Source: Hymenobacter gelipurpurascens (GTDB lineage Bacteria; Bacteroidota; Bacteroidia; Cytophagales; Hymenobacteraceae). From it: DNA of 64,000 nucleotides. Below the pieces are notes generated by a model that saw only the letters and a program-made list of their open reading frames with translations, had not been told where the DNA came from and did no database searches. Position 1 is the first letter of the stretch; every line of letters begins with the position of its first letter. This document shows, piece by piece, positions 56,445 to 64,000 of the stretch. The stretch is taken from positions 992,001-1,056,000 of the forward strand of contig NZ_FYEW01000002.1 in NCBI RefSeq assembly GCF_900187375.1, read 5' to 3'. Both the position numbers and the translations under genes were made by a program.

Positions 56445-58424
56445 CTAGTAGTTGCGCAGTTTTTCCACCGTTTGGCGTAGGCGCTGCTGAGGCAGGAACA
56501 CCTTTTCCAGGGGCGGCGCAAACGGCACGGCGGTGTCCAGGGAAGCTACGCGCTGCACCGGCGCATCAAGGTGCTCGAAGCAATGTTCGGCAATCCAGGC
56601 CGCAATTTCGCCTCCTAGGCCACCTATCAGGGTGTCTTCGTGCAAGATGATAACGCGGCCATTTTTTTCGACGGTTTTGCGCACGGCCTCGGTATCCCAG
56701 GGCAGCAGGGTGCGCAGGTCCAGAATGTCGGCCGATAGACCTAGCTCATTGGCCAGGGCCGTGGCCCAGTGTACGCCGGCGCCATAGGTAATAATGCTCA
56801 TCTCCTCGCCCTCCCGCACCAGCGCCGCCTTACCAATGGGCGTGGTGTAATACACATCGGGCACAGGCGCCGAAATGCTGCGGTATAGCAACTTGTGCTC
56901 AAAGAAGATAACCGGGTTAGGGTCTTCGATGGCCGCGCAAAGAAGGCCTTTGGCATCCACGGGGTTGCTGGGGAATACCACTTTCAGGCCGGGCGTGTGC
57001 GTAAACCAGGCCTCGTTGCTTTGGCTGTGGAATGGGCCGGCTGCCGTGCCCGCACCGGTAGGCATGCGCACCACCACATCGGCGTTCTGGCCCCAGCGGT
57101 AGTGGCTTTTGGCCAGGTTATTCACAATCTGGTTGAAGCCGCAGGTCACGAAATCGGCGAACTGCATTTCCACCATGCTCTTCTTGCCCTTGATGCTCAG
57201 GCCCAAACTTGCGCCCACAATAGCGGACTCACACAAAGGCGTGTTGCGCACGCGGCCCTTCCCGAACTGGCCTACAAAGCCATCAGTCACCTTGAACACC
57301 CCGCCGTAGTCGGCAATGTCCTGGCCCATCAGCACCAACTCCGGGTAGCGCTCCATGCTCTGGCGTAGGCCATCGGAAATGGCATCTACGTAGCGCTTGT
57401 CGGTGGTTTTCGCATCGGTAGCCGGGGCCTGGTCGGGCGCCTCGAAGGGCCGGTACATGTCGGCCAGTTCCAGTGTGGCGTCAGCGGTGGGCATGGGCGT
57501 GGCATCGGCAATGCGGAGGCCTTCCTCAATCTCGCGCTTGATGGTTTCGCGGAAGCGCAGGCGGGCCTCTTCATCCAGAATACCTTCCTGCATCAGCCAC
57601 TTCTCGTAGTTTTCTACCGGGTCTTTTTGGGCCCACTCCGTGAACAGCTCCTGGGGCACGTATTTGGTGCCACTGGCTTCTTCATGGCCGCGCATCCGGA
57701 ACGTGAGGGCCTCCAGCAGCACGGGGCGCGGGTTCTGGCGCAGATCCTCGGCTAGGCGGCGCACCGTGTCGTACACTTCCAGCACGTTGTTGCCGTTCAC
57801 CTGCACGGCCTGCATGCCGTAGGCCGGTCCCTTGTCAATGAACTGCTTGAAGCGGAACTGCTCGTTAGAGGGAGTGCTGAGGCCGTAACCGTTGTTTTCG
57901 ATGATGAAAATAACCGGCAGCTCCCACACGGCTGCCACATTCAGGGCCTCGTGAAAGTCGCCCTCGGAGGCGCCGCCGTCGCCGCTGTAGGTCACAGTTA
58001 CTTTGGGGCGGTCTTCCAGCTTATCGGCCAGAGCAATGCCGCCGGCCACGGCCAGTTGCGGACCGAGGTGGGAAATCATGCCCACAATGTGGTGCTCATT
58101 GGTGCCGAAGTGAAACGACCGGTCGCGACCCTTCGTGAAGCCGGTGGTTTTACCCTGCCACTGCGCAAACAGGCGGTCCAGCGGAATATCACGGCCCGTG
58201 AATACGCCCAGGTTGCGGTGCAGGGGCAGAATGTACTCATCGGGCTCCAGGGCCAGCGTGCTGCCCACCGAAATAGCTTCCTGCCCGATTCCCGAAAACC
58301 ACTTGCTCACTTTGCCCTGCCGCAGCAGAATGAGCATCTTTTCCTCAATCAGGCGGGGCTTAAGCAGGCCTCGGTAGAGGTGGAGCAGGGTTTCGTTGGA
58401 GTAGTCCTTGCGGTCGAAGTGCAT
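56445..58424 (-). CDS. Fused alpha-beta E1 of a 2-oxoacid (branched-chain type) dehydrogenase
   Basis: Protein of 659 residues that joins the two E1 subunits of a 2-oxoacid dehydrogenase in one chain. Residues about 15-330 are the alpha part with the thiamine-diphosphate motif GDGGASEGDFHEALNVAAVWELPVIFIIENN and TFRMRGHEEASGTKY. Residues about 345-659 are the beta part (YVDAISDGLRQSMERYPELVLMGQDIADYGGVFKVT, NTPLCESAIVGASLGLSIKG and FFEHKLLYR). The alpha motif and the length suit branched-chain 2-oxoacid or pyruvate types; substrate is not certain. Its lipoyl partner E2 is not beside it. Confidence 0.92.
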   Translation of the reverse strand: MHFDRKDYSNETLLHLYRGLLKPRLIEEKMLILLRQGKVSKWFSGIGQEAISVGSTLALEPDEYILPLHRNLGVFTGRDIPLDRLFAQWQGKTTGFTKGRDRSFHFGTNEHHIVGMISHLGPQLAVAGGIALADKLEDRPKVTVTYSGDGGASEGDFHEALNVAAVWELPVIFIIENNGYGLSTPSNEQFRFKQFIDKGPAYGMQAVQVNGNNVLEVYDTVRRLAEDLRQNPRPVLLEALTFRMRGHEEASGTKYVPQELFTEWAQKDPVENYEKWLMQEGILDEEARLRFRETIKREIEEGLRIADATPMPTADATLELADMYRPFEAPDQAPATDAKTTDKRYVDAISDGLRQSMERYPELVLMGQDIADYGGVFKVTDGFVGQFGKGRVRNTPLCESAIVGASLGLSIKGKKSMVEMQFADFVTCGFNQIVNNLAKSHYRWGQNADVVVRMPTGAGTAAGPFHSQSNEAWFTHTPGLKVVFPSNPVDAKGLLCAAIEDPNPVIFFEHKLLYRSISAPVPDVYYTTPIGKAALVREGEEMSIITYGAGVHWATALANELGLSADILDLRTLLPWDTEAVRKTVEKNGRVIILHEDTLIGGLGGEIAAWIAEHCFEHLDAPVQRVASLDTAVPFAPPLEKVFLPQQRLRQTVEKLRNY

Positions 58425-58562
58425 AACGGAAAGCGAACTAAGTAGTGGGTGGCGCCAAAAGTACGGGTTTGGGTCGGAAGGAAAATTATGGAGCTGGCTT
58501 TGTGGAAAGCAGTGGCCTAGGGCCTCTATCTTCGGGGCCGATTTTCCTCTTACTTATACTAT

Positions 58563-61208
58563 ATGGTTCGACTATACCCTCTCGGTTTATTACTTCCACT
58601 TTCTATTGTAGCTCAAGCTCAACAGCCGGATACGCTGGCTTCGCACCGTGTGAGGACGACGCTAACTCAGCCCGATAGTACATCAAGAAGTATCAAGGAT
58701 GCAGTTATAGTAACTTCCCGCCCTCTCACTCCCCTCCTCCCCATCCAGGAGCAACTCCGCCAAGCAGCAGGCGTGCAGGCCACACCCTATTCCGGCGCGC
58801 CCGGAGCGCAGGTGGCCGTGCGGATTCGGGGTGCGGCTTCGCTCTCAGGCAATGCGCATCCGCTTTATGTGGTAGATGGTGTACCCGTGTTCCAGAATAT
58901 GGGAGAGAAAGAACTGGGAAGAAGCTCTTCGGCAGTAGAAGCAGCACGACCCTACGGCCTTAACCCGTTGCTAAATCTTCCTAACGAGGATATTGAATCA
59001 GTGAGCGTACTCCGGGGTGCCCTTGCAACGGCCCGCTACGGAGGGCAAGGGCAGAATGGCGTCATCAGCATCCAGACAAAACTGGGCCGACGCGGACAGC
59101 CGCTCCGGGTAAGCTATAGCGGCTATGGCGGGGTACAGCAGGTTCGTCGCCGTTACGACCTACTCTCGGCGCATGAGTACGCCGAGTGGCAGAACGAGGT
59201 AGCTTCCAGGATACGGGAACCTCAGCCTTTTTCCGCTGCGCAGATAGCCACGCTAGGCCAGGGCACCGACTGGCAACAGGAAGTGCTACGCACCGCGGCC
59301 CTGCAGGAGCACCATCTGGGGCTTACCGGTAGCCGGAATACCACCCGCTATTATGTGAGCGCCGACTACCTATGCCAGAGCGGCATTGTGGAAAACTCGC
59401 AGCTGCGGCGCTACGCTCTTCGGGCAAACGTGGAGCAGCAACTCACGGCGCGGCTCTCTGCTACGGCGCGCGTGGCGGCCAGCCAAGCCGACGCCCGCCT
59501 GCCCGACGAGTTGCTGGCCCTGAATATGATAACTGCTGAACCAACCGTGCAACCGCGTACTGCTACCGGCGAGCTGAATAACAGCGGTAATCTGTTTAAT
59601 AATCCCCTGCGCCAAGCCCTGCTCCAGACGCGGGAACCCCGGCAGCGGCAGTTGCTAGGCCAGGTGGAACTACGCCAGAGCATCGGGCAATTTCTGACTG
59701 CTAGCCTGTTGAATCATTGGGAGTTCAACTACCTCCACCGCTTCAGCGTCGACCCAAGCAGCGGCCCTACTCCTTTCTACGAATCCTATCAGCAAACCGA
59801 TAGCCGGCGCTTTCGCCAGCAAAGCTACCGGGCTGCGCTAGACTTCCGGCGCACTCTAGCCGAACGCCACGCCCTTACGGCCCAGCTTGGGGCAGCGTGG
59901 CAGGTCCAGAACTTCAGAACTCTTTCGGAAACCAAGCTTCTGGGCGCTACTATTCCGGTAGGCTCCGCATCCAGCCGCGGTACTGCCGAAAATCGCACTA
60001 CACTGGCCAGCTTCAGTGGAGAAGTAGGCTACAGCTATGATGAGCGGTATGAGATGCAGGCCAGTCTTCGCCGCGACGGAAGCAGTTTCCTGGCGGCCGA
60101 ACAACGCTGGCAATGGAGCCCTGCCGCGCAGTTCACCTGGCATGCCGGCCAGGAAAGCTTTCTGCGCGGGAACTCCACTATTTCTCATCTCAATGTGTGG
60201 GTAGGCCAGGGACGGACCTCCAACGCAGGCAGCTTCTTTGGGCAGAGTTTGTATACTGCGCTTCTGCCTAACTCTAGTGGTAGCGGCACTGTTTTTTATA
60301 CCCCCTTATTGGAGACTACTGTTCAGCGGGAAGCTGGTTTGTCAGCGGGGTTCTGGCAGGATAAAGTGGTAGTAGAGGCCAGCGCCTACCAGCGTCATAC
60401 CACGTTAGAGGCAGCTACCGGCCTTACGAATTTTACTGATACGCAGCTGCAGGCGCGCGGGGCAGAGCTGACCCTGACGGGTTGGTGGCTTCGTCAGCCG
60501 CAGTTGTCAGCCAGCACCATACTTTCTTTCGCCGCTCAGCAGAACCGCTACGCCGGGCAAGTGCCCTGGGCTGGCAATGCGGTACAACTCACTACCGATG
60601 GTTCGGCGTTGGCCACCTTCCGTGGTTTGCGCTACTTGGGCACCACCCCCGATGGCCTCCCGCGCTACGATGAAGTGAATGGCTACGGCACCACTAATTT
60701 CCTGGATTACCAAAACCTAGGCTCTGGCCTCCCCACCCACCTATTAAGCGTTACACAACAGCTTTCCTATCATCGCTTCAGCCTTCAGCTCCAGGCCGAC
60801 GGCGCCTTTGGCCACCAGCTATACAACACAGCCGGAGTTTTTCTGGATAACCCCACCACGTTCGGTAGCAACGGCAGCACCCTGATTCGCCAGCGCTGGA
60901 CTGCTTCCAGTCCTTCGTCCAACGTGCCGGCGGTCGGCAATGAGGTACAACGGAACAGCTCTTATTACCTGCAATCGGGCAACCACCTGCGTCTTTCCAC
61001 GGTTACCTGTGGTTATCGGGTCTGGGAGAAAGATGTCCGCAACATTTCGGTGTGGGTAGGCGGCCAGAACCTGCTGGTATTTACCAAGTACCGGGGCTTT
61101 GATCCGGGAATCAGCAGTGGAGGCGCTGCTGCAACCCAAGCGGGCCTCGACGCCAGCGCCTACCCCACTGCCTGCACCATACTGTTAGGCCTACGCGCTA
61201 CGTTGTAG
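58563..61208 (+). CDS. SusC-like TonB-dependent outer-membrane receptor
   Basis: Protein of 881 residues with a signal peptide ending ...SIVAQAQ. Residues about 45-170 are the plug (SIKDAVIVTSRPLTP, LRQAAGVQATPYSGAPGAQVAVRIRGAASLSG, YVVDGVPVFQ, ISIQTKLGRRG). The rest is a 22-strand-type barrel ending in a short strand (TACTILLGLRATL). It lacks the N-terminal carboxypeptidase-like domain of many SusC proteins, and no SusD gene is adjacent. It is followed by an M16 peptidase in the same direction after 126 bp, so import of peptides or glycans is possible. Confidence 0.9.
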   Translation: MVRLYPLGLLLPLSIVAQAQQPDTLASHRVRTTLTQPDSTSRSIKDAVIVTSRPLTPLLPIQEQLRQAAGVQATPYSGAPGAQVAVRIRGAASLSGNAHPLYVVDGVPVFQNMGEKELGRSSSAVEAARPYGLNPLLNLPNEDIESVSVLRGALATARYGGQGQNGVISIQTKLGRRGQPLRVSYSGYGGVQQVRRRYDLLSAHEYAEWQNEVASRIREPQPFSAAQIATLGQGTDWQQEVLRTAALQEHHLGLTGSRNTTRYYVSADYLCQSGIVENSQLRRYALRANVEQQLTARLSATARVAASQADARLPDELLALNMITAEPTVQPRTATGELNNSGNLFNNPLRQALLQTREPRQRQLLGQVELRQSIGQFLTASLLNHWEFNYLHRFSVDPSSGPTPFYESYQQTDSRRFRQQSYRAALDFRRTLAERHALTAQLGAAWQVQNFRTLSETKLLGATIPVGSASSRGTAENRTTLASFSGEVGYSYDERYEMQASLRRDGSSFLAAEQRWQWSPAAQFTWHAGQESFLRGNSTISHLNVWVGQGRTSNAGSFFGQSLYTALLPNSSGSGTVFYTPLLETTVQREAGLSAGFWQDKVVVEASAYQRHTTLEAATGLTNFTDTQLQARGAELTLTGWWLRQPQLSASTILSFAAQQNRYAGQVPWAGNAVQLTTDGSALATFRGLRYLGTTPDGLPRYDEVNGYGTTNFLDYQNLGSGLPTHLLSVTQQLSYHRFSLQLQADGAFGHQLYNTAGVFLDNPTTFGSNGSTLIRQRWTASSPSSNVPAVGNEVQRNSSYYLQSGNHLRLSTVTCGYRVWEKDVRNISVWVGGQNLLVFTKYRGFDPGISSGGAAATQAGLDASAYPTACTILLGLRATL

Positions 61209-61334
61209 CCCAACGGTATTGGCCTCCCGTTGCCAACTTCCGTAAATTGCTCCATCAGCCGCCCGAAACTTCTGTTTTGGGCGGCTGGTTATTTCCCTAC
61301 TGGCCTAGCAGGCAGTTTTCCACCGACTTTCCTT

Positions 61335-62630
61335 ATGATTCATTTCGAAGAATTCACGCTTTCTAACGGCCTGCGCTGCCTAGTGCACGAAGACCGCAGC
61401 ACGCCGATGGCGGTGCTCAACATCCTGTACAACGTAGGGTCCCGCGACGAAGACCCCGAGCACACAGGCTTCGCGCACCTCTTTGAGCACCTGATGTTTT
61501 CGGGCTCCGTGAACATCCCCAGCTACGACGAGCCGCTGCAGCTAGTGGGCGGCGAGAACAACGCCTTCACGTCTCCTGATATCACCAACTATTACCTCAC
61601 GCTGCCCGCTGCTAATCTGGAAACCGGCTTTTGGCTGGAGTCAGACCGTATGCTGAACCTGGCCTTCTCGGAGAATGGCCTGGAGGTGCAGCGCAAGGTG
61701 GTAGTGGAGGAGTTCAAGCAGAACTACCTCAACCAGCCCTACGGCGACGTGTGGCTGAAGCTACGACCCCTGGCCTACCAGCACCACCCGTACCAATGGG
61801 CCACTATTGGCAAAGAGGTAGGCCACATCGAAGACGCCACCATGCAGCAGGTGCGCGACTTTTTCGCCAAGCACTACTCTCCTGCCAATGCCGTGTTGGT
61901 AGTGGCAGGAGCCGTAACCCGGGCCGAGGCCAAGCGTCTGGCCGAGAAGTGGTTTGCTCCCATTCCGAGTGGCACCCGCTATGAGCGGCAGCTCCCGCAG
62001 GAACCCCGCCAGACCGAAGCCCGCTTTTTGGAGGTGCAGGCGGAGGTACCGGTTTCGGCGCTCTACAAAGTGTACCACATGCCCGGCCGCAACGATGCCC
62101 GCTACTATGATGTAGACCTGCTCAGCGATCTGCTGGGCCGTGGCAAGTCGAGCCGACTGTACCAGCAGCTGGTGAAGGAGCAACCACTGTTCAATGCCAT
62201 TTCGGCTTCCGTTATGGGTTCTTTGGAACCCGGTTTGCTGGTAGTGAGCGGTAAGCTGAATGCGGGCGTGACGCTGGAAGAAGCCGATGCTGCCGTGGAA
62301 AGCGTAATAGCTACTCTCCGCGAAGAGTTGGTGTCGGAGCTGGAGCTGGAAAAGGTAAAAAATCAGGCCGAGGCAAGCATCGTGTTCAGTGAAATTGAGC
62401 TACTGAACCGCGCCATGAACCTGGCTTACTGTAAGCTTCTCGGCGACGCTAACCTTGTAAACCAAGAAAGCGCCCGCGTGCAGGCTGTAACGCCCGCGCT
62501 GGTGCTGGCAGCGGCCCAGGAAGTACTACGCCCCGACAATTGCAGCACGCTTTACTACCGCGCTCAGCCCAAAGCAGCCGCAACCGAAACACCTACTCCC
62601 TCGCTGGTAGCAGAGCATATAGCCGAATAG
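61335..62630 (+). CDS. M16-family zinc metallopeptidase
   Basis: Protein of 431 residues from the ATG at 61335; the earlier in-frame start at 61230 is rejected because it adds an unmatched tail. The inverted zinc motif HLFEH (His48, Glu51, His52) is present in GFAHLFEHLMFSGS, with the third ligand Glu in the following VVEEFKQNY region. The size and layout fit a single M16 unit of the processing-peptidase type, without the second inactive half. It has no signal peptide, so it is probably cytoplasmic, or part of a paired complex. A terminator follows. Confidence 0.93.
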   Translation: MIHFEEFTLSNGLRCLVHEDRSTPMAVLNILYNVGSRDEDPEHTGFAHLFEHLMFSGSVNIPSYDEPLQLVGGENNAFTSPDITNYYLTLPAANLETGFWLESDRMLNLAFSENGLEVQRKVVVEEFKQNYLNQPYGDVWLKLRPLAYQHHPYQWATIGKEVGHIEDATMQQVRDFFAKHYSPANAVLVVAGAVTRAEAKRLAEKWFAPIPSGTRYERQLPQEPRQTEARFLEVQAEVPVSALYKVYHMPGRNDARYYDVDLLSDLLGRGKSSRLYQQLVKEQPLFNAISASVMGSLEPGLLVVSGKLNAGVTLEEADAAVESVIATLREELVSELELEKVKNQAEASIVFSEIELLNRAMNLAYCKLLGDANLVNQESARVQAVTPALVLAAAQEVLRPDNCSTLYYRAQPKAAATETPTPSLVAEHIAE

Positions 62631-62663
62631 CCTCCGAAGTGGCCTAGGCCAGTTTTTGAGAAC

Positions 62664-62703
62664 ACAAAAGAGCCCCAGCGCAGTTGCGCTGGGGCTCTTT
62701 TGT
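62664..62703 (+). terminator. Terminator after the M16 peptidase gene
   Basis: A perfect 19-bp stem (ACAAAAGAGCCCCAGCGCA and its complement) with a GT loop. A TGGCCTAGGCCA palindrome lies just upstream. Confidence 0.9.
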
Positions 62704-62736
62704 AGTAAAACGTTTATAGCAAAGACCTGAGAAGGC

Positions 62737-63375
62737 TTACCAGCCGCTGCTGCCCCAGCCATCATTCGCGGCTTTTTTAGGTGCAGCTTTTTTGGCCGGA
62801 ACTACTGCCTTTTTGGTAGTGGTAGCGCCTGCATTTTTGGTGCCAGCCGAGGCCGAAGCAGCTTTTGGAGCTACTTGCTCAGCCGCTACCGGAGCTGGTT
62901 CTGGCTCCATAGCAGGAGCAGCTACCGGAATGGGAGCAGGTGCTGGCGGAACCGGATCAGCAGAGCGCACAGAGCGGCGCACGTACGGGGCCAGTGGGCG
63001 GCCACGATAGTCGAAGCGTACGCGGCGCGAAGGAGCGGCGGAGAAACCTGGTGCAATGCTGGCCCCTTCGGGCTGCATTTCAGTAGCCGGAGCGGCGGTA
63101 CCAGCGGCACCTGCTGCTCCACCCCAACCGCCTGCAGCCGTAGCAGCCGGATCTGCGGCAGGTGCTGCCGCCTCCATAGGCGCTGCTGTAGCAGCGGGAG
63201 CTACGGCTTTCTTGGTGGTAGCAGCAGGAGCAACCGCCTTTTTCGTGGCAGGAGCCGGCGTGCCCCATCCGTCTGAAGAACCCCAGCCACTAGAAGATTT
63301 CTTCGTTTGGGCGAAGGTGGGGGAAGCTACCAGAACTCCGCCTACCAGTAATATTGGAAAGAAGAAACGAGTCAT
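62737..63375 (-). CDS. Exported Ala/Pro/Lys-rich low-complexity protein
   Basis: Protein of 212 residues with a signal peptide (MTRFFFPILLVGGVLVASPTFAQ). The body is low complexity: repeats of KKAVAPAATT type, Pro/Ala runs, and a WGSS motif at both ends (SSGWGSSDGWG near the start and DGWGSSGW at the end). A folded-looking island RVRFDYRGRPLAPYVRR occurs in the middle. No enzyme motif. The gene is convergent with the M16 gene. Confidence 0.65.
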   Translation of the reverse strand: MTRFFFPILLVGGVLVASPTFAQTKKSSSGWGSSDGWGTPAPATKKAVAPAATTKKAVAPAATAAPMEAAAPAADPAATAAGGWGGAAGAAGTAAPATEMQPEGASIAPGFSAAPSRRVRFDYRGRPLAPYVRRSVRSADPVPPAPAPIPVAAPAMEPEPAPVAAEQVAPKAASASAGTKNAGATTTKKAVVPAKKAAPKKAANDGWGSSGW

Positions 63376-63821
63376 CGAAAGATCAAATTGAGGATTGAAG
63401 CGGCAAGTTACAGTAGCCTAGGCAGGCCGGAAAATCCGTCTCCTAGATTTTCCTCCAACGTCAAGAATTAGTAGAAGTTCCTATTTGCCCCAGCACACAG
63501 AAAAGAATAGTCTTACAACGTGGGCCGAAGCAAGCTCAGTATGCCACAAACGCTTTTTTCGTCTAACACATTTTTATATTTCATTCACGCACAGCTTATT
63601 GACGAGCTTACCAGCAAATTAAACTGCTCCTGCGCGCCCACCAGTAGCGCTTTGCCGTGGCACACCGGCAATCCATTGCCGAGCCTGCAGCTCATTGTAA
63701 AGCCAGACACCTTTTTTCAGTGAACCCACATCAAATGGTCCCAATCCAGCTCTGGCCCTTATTTTTTGCTGGGCTAGTGTAGCTGTCCACCGGCAGAAAA
63801 CTCCAAACGGAAGTGTTGTAC
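63376..63821. other. Non-coding gap at the right end
   Basis: This stretch of about 445 bp holds no convincing gene. A short plus-strand frame near 63520-63723 has no recognisable domain or signal peptide and starts with GTG. I see no clear promoter or terminator. Confidence 0.4.
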
Positions 63822-64000
63822 CTACCGGCGTCTGGTAGTTTTGGGAGCCGCTTTTGCGGGCGCATCGCCCGCCGAGAGGGTTGTGGTAGTGGTAGATGGT
63901 CGGGCCGGTTTCTTTTTGAGTGGGCGCCCCATGTAGTCGGTGGTGGGCGGGCTGGGCATATTAAGCCGCATCCCGGGTGCCAGCTTCAGGTTTTCCTCGT
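63822..64000 (-). CDS. Partial gene, basic Pro/Thr-rich C-terminus
   Basis: An open frame runs off the right edge, so only the last 58 or so codons are visible. They encode LKLAPGMRLNMPSPPTTDYMGRP followed by a basic Lys/Arg- and Thr/Ala-rich tail ending in RRR. The DYxGRPL motif also occurs in the low-complexity protein at 62737-63375 (DYRGRPL), so the two may be related. The start and the rest lie outside the window. Confidence 0.5.
   Translation of the reverse strand, partial: EENLKLAPGMRLNMPSPPTTDYMGRPLKKKPARPSTTTTTLSAGDAPAKAAPKTTRRR

Noticed and set aside
63520..63723. A 67-codon open frame on the plus strand starting with GTG
   Set aside because: No domain, no signal peptide, and composition like non-coding DNA.

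Overview
The window is GC-rich chromosomal DNA from a member of the Bacteroidota, most likely Hymenobacter or a close relative (Cytophagales). The evidence is a type IX secretion sorting domain, a SusC-like TonB-dependent receptor, a LytS/LytTR sensor-regulator pair, a YtxJ bacilliredoxin of the bacillithiol type, proteins familiar from Hymenobacter annotations, and promoter-like sequences of the TTG / TAnnTTTG type. The genus is an inference; the phylum is well supported. I see no rRNA, tRNA, CRISPR array, transposase, phage or plasmid gene, so this looks like ordinary chromosome carrying many short non-coding repeats.

Layout. 0.1-11 kb: a secreted modular protein, a protein resembling a DACNV sensor fused to a diadenylate cyclase, a cold-shock protein, an exported erythromycin-esterase-like protein, a LytS/LytTR pair split by a perfect 38-bp inverted repeat, an outer-membrane barrel, a lipoprotein with HEQLH, and small membrane proteins. 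11-20 kb: a VWA-like exported protein, a low-GC thioredoxin-fold lipoprotein, dihydrolipoyl dehydrogenase, a 309-bp fold-back element, an HxlR regulator facing an SDR oxidoreductase across a symmetric operator-like site, and three roadblock/LC7 paralogues around a membrane-anchored protein. 20-34 kb: a frameshifted Crp/Fnr regulator, an M1 peptidase, an EamA transporter, a lipoprotein glycosidase, a truncated haemoglobin, sucB-sucA and a royal-jelly/yellow-type protein. 34-46 kb: a 3D-like barrel protein, an unrecognised Cys-rich protein, a NERD-coiled coil-TM-WG protein, several small secreted proteins, a CsbD protein, a DUF5694-like protein downstream of a 24-bp palindrome, a DprA-like protein and a DUF1206 protein. 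46-64 kb: a saccharopine-dehydrogenase-like enzyme, gcvP, DUF4136 and DUF805 proteins, lipA, OsmC, YtxJ, a fused alpha-beta 2-oxoacid dehydrogenase E1, an orphan TonB-dependent receptor, an M16 peptidase and low-complexity secreted proteins.

Two things stand out. First, six genes of lipoate-dependent metabolism (lpd, sucB, sucA, gcvP, lipA and a branched-chain-type E1) lie within about 44 kb, in separate transcription units. Second, the window is peppered with CTAGGCC/GGCCTAG, about 75 sites by eye against roughly eight expected by chance. The motif occurs between genes, inside genes, and in or beside the loops of several long inverted repeats. Together the motif and the fold-back repeats are the strongest signal not explained by the genes.
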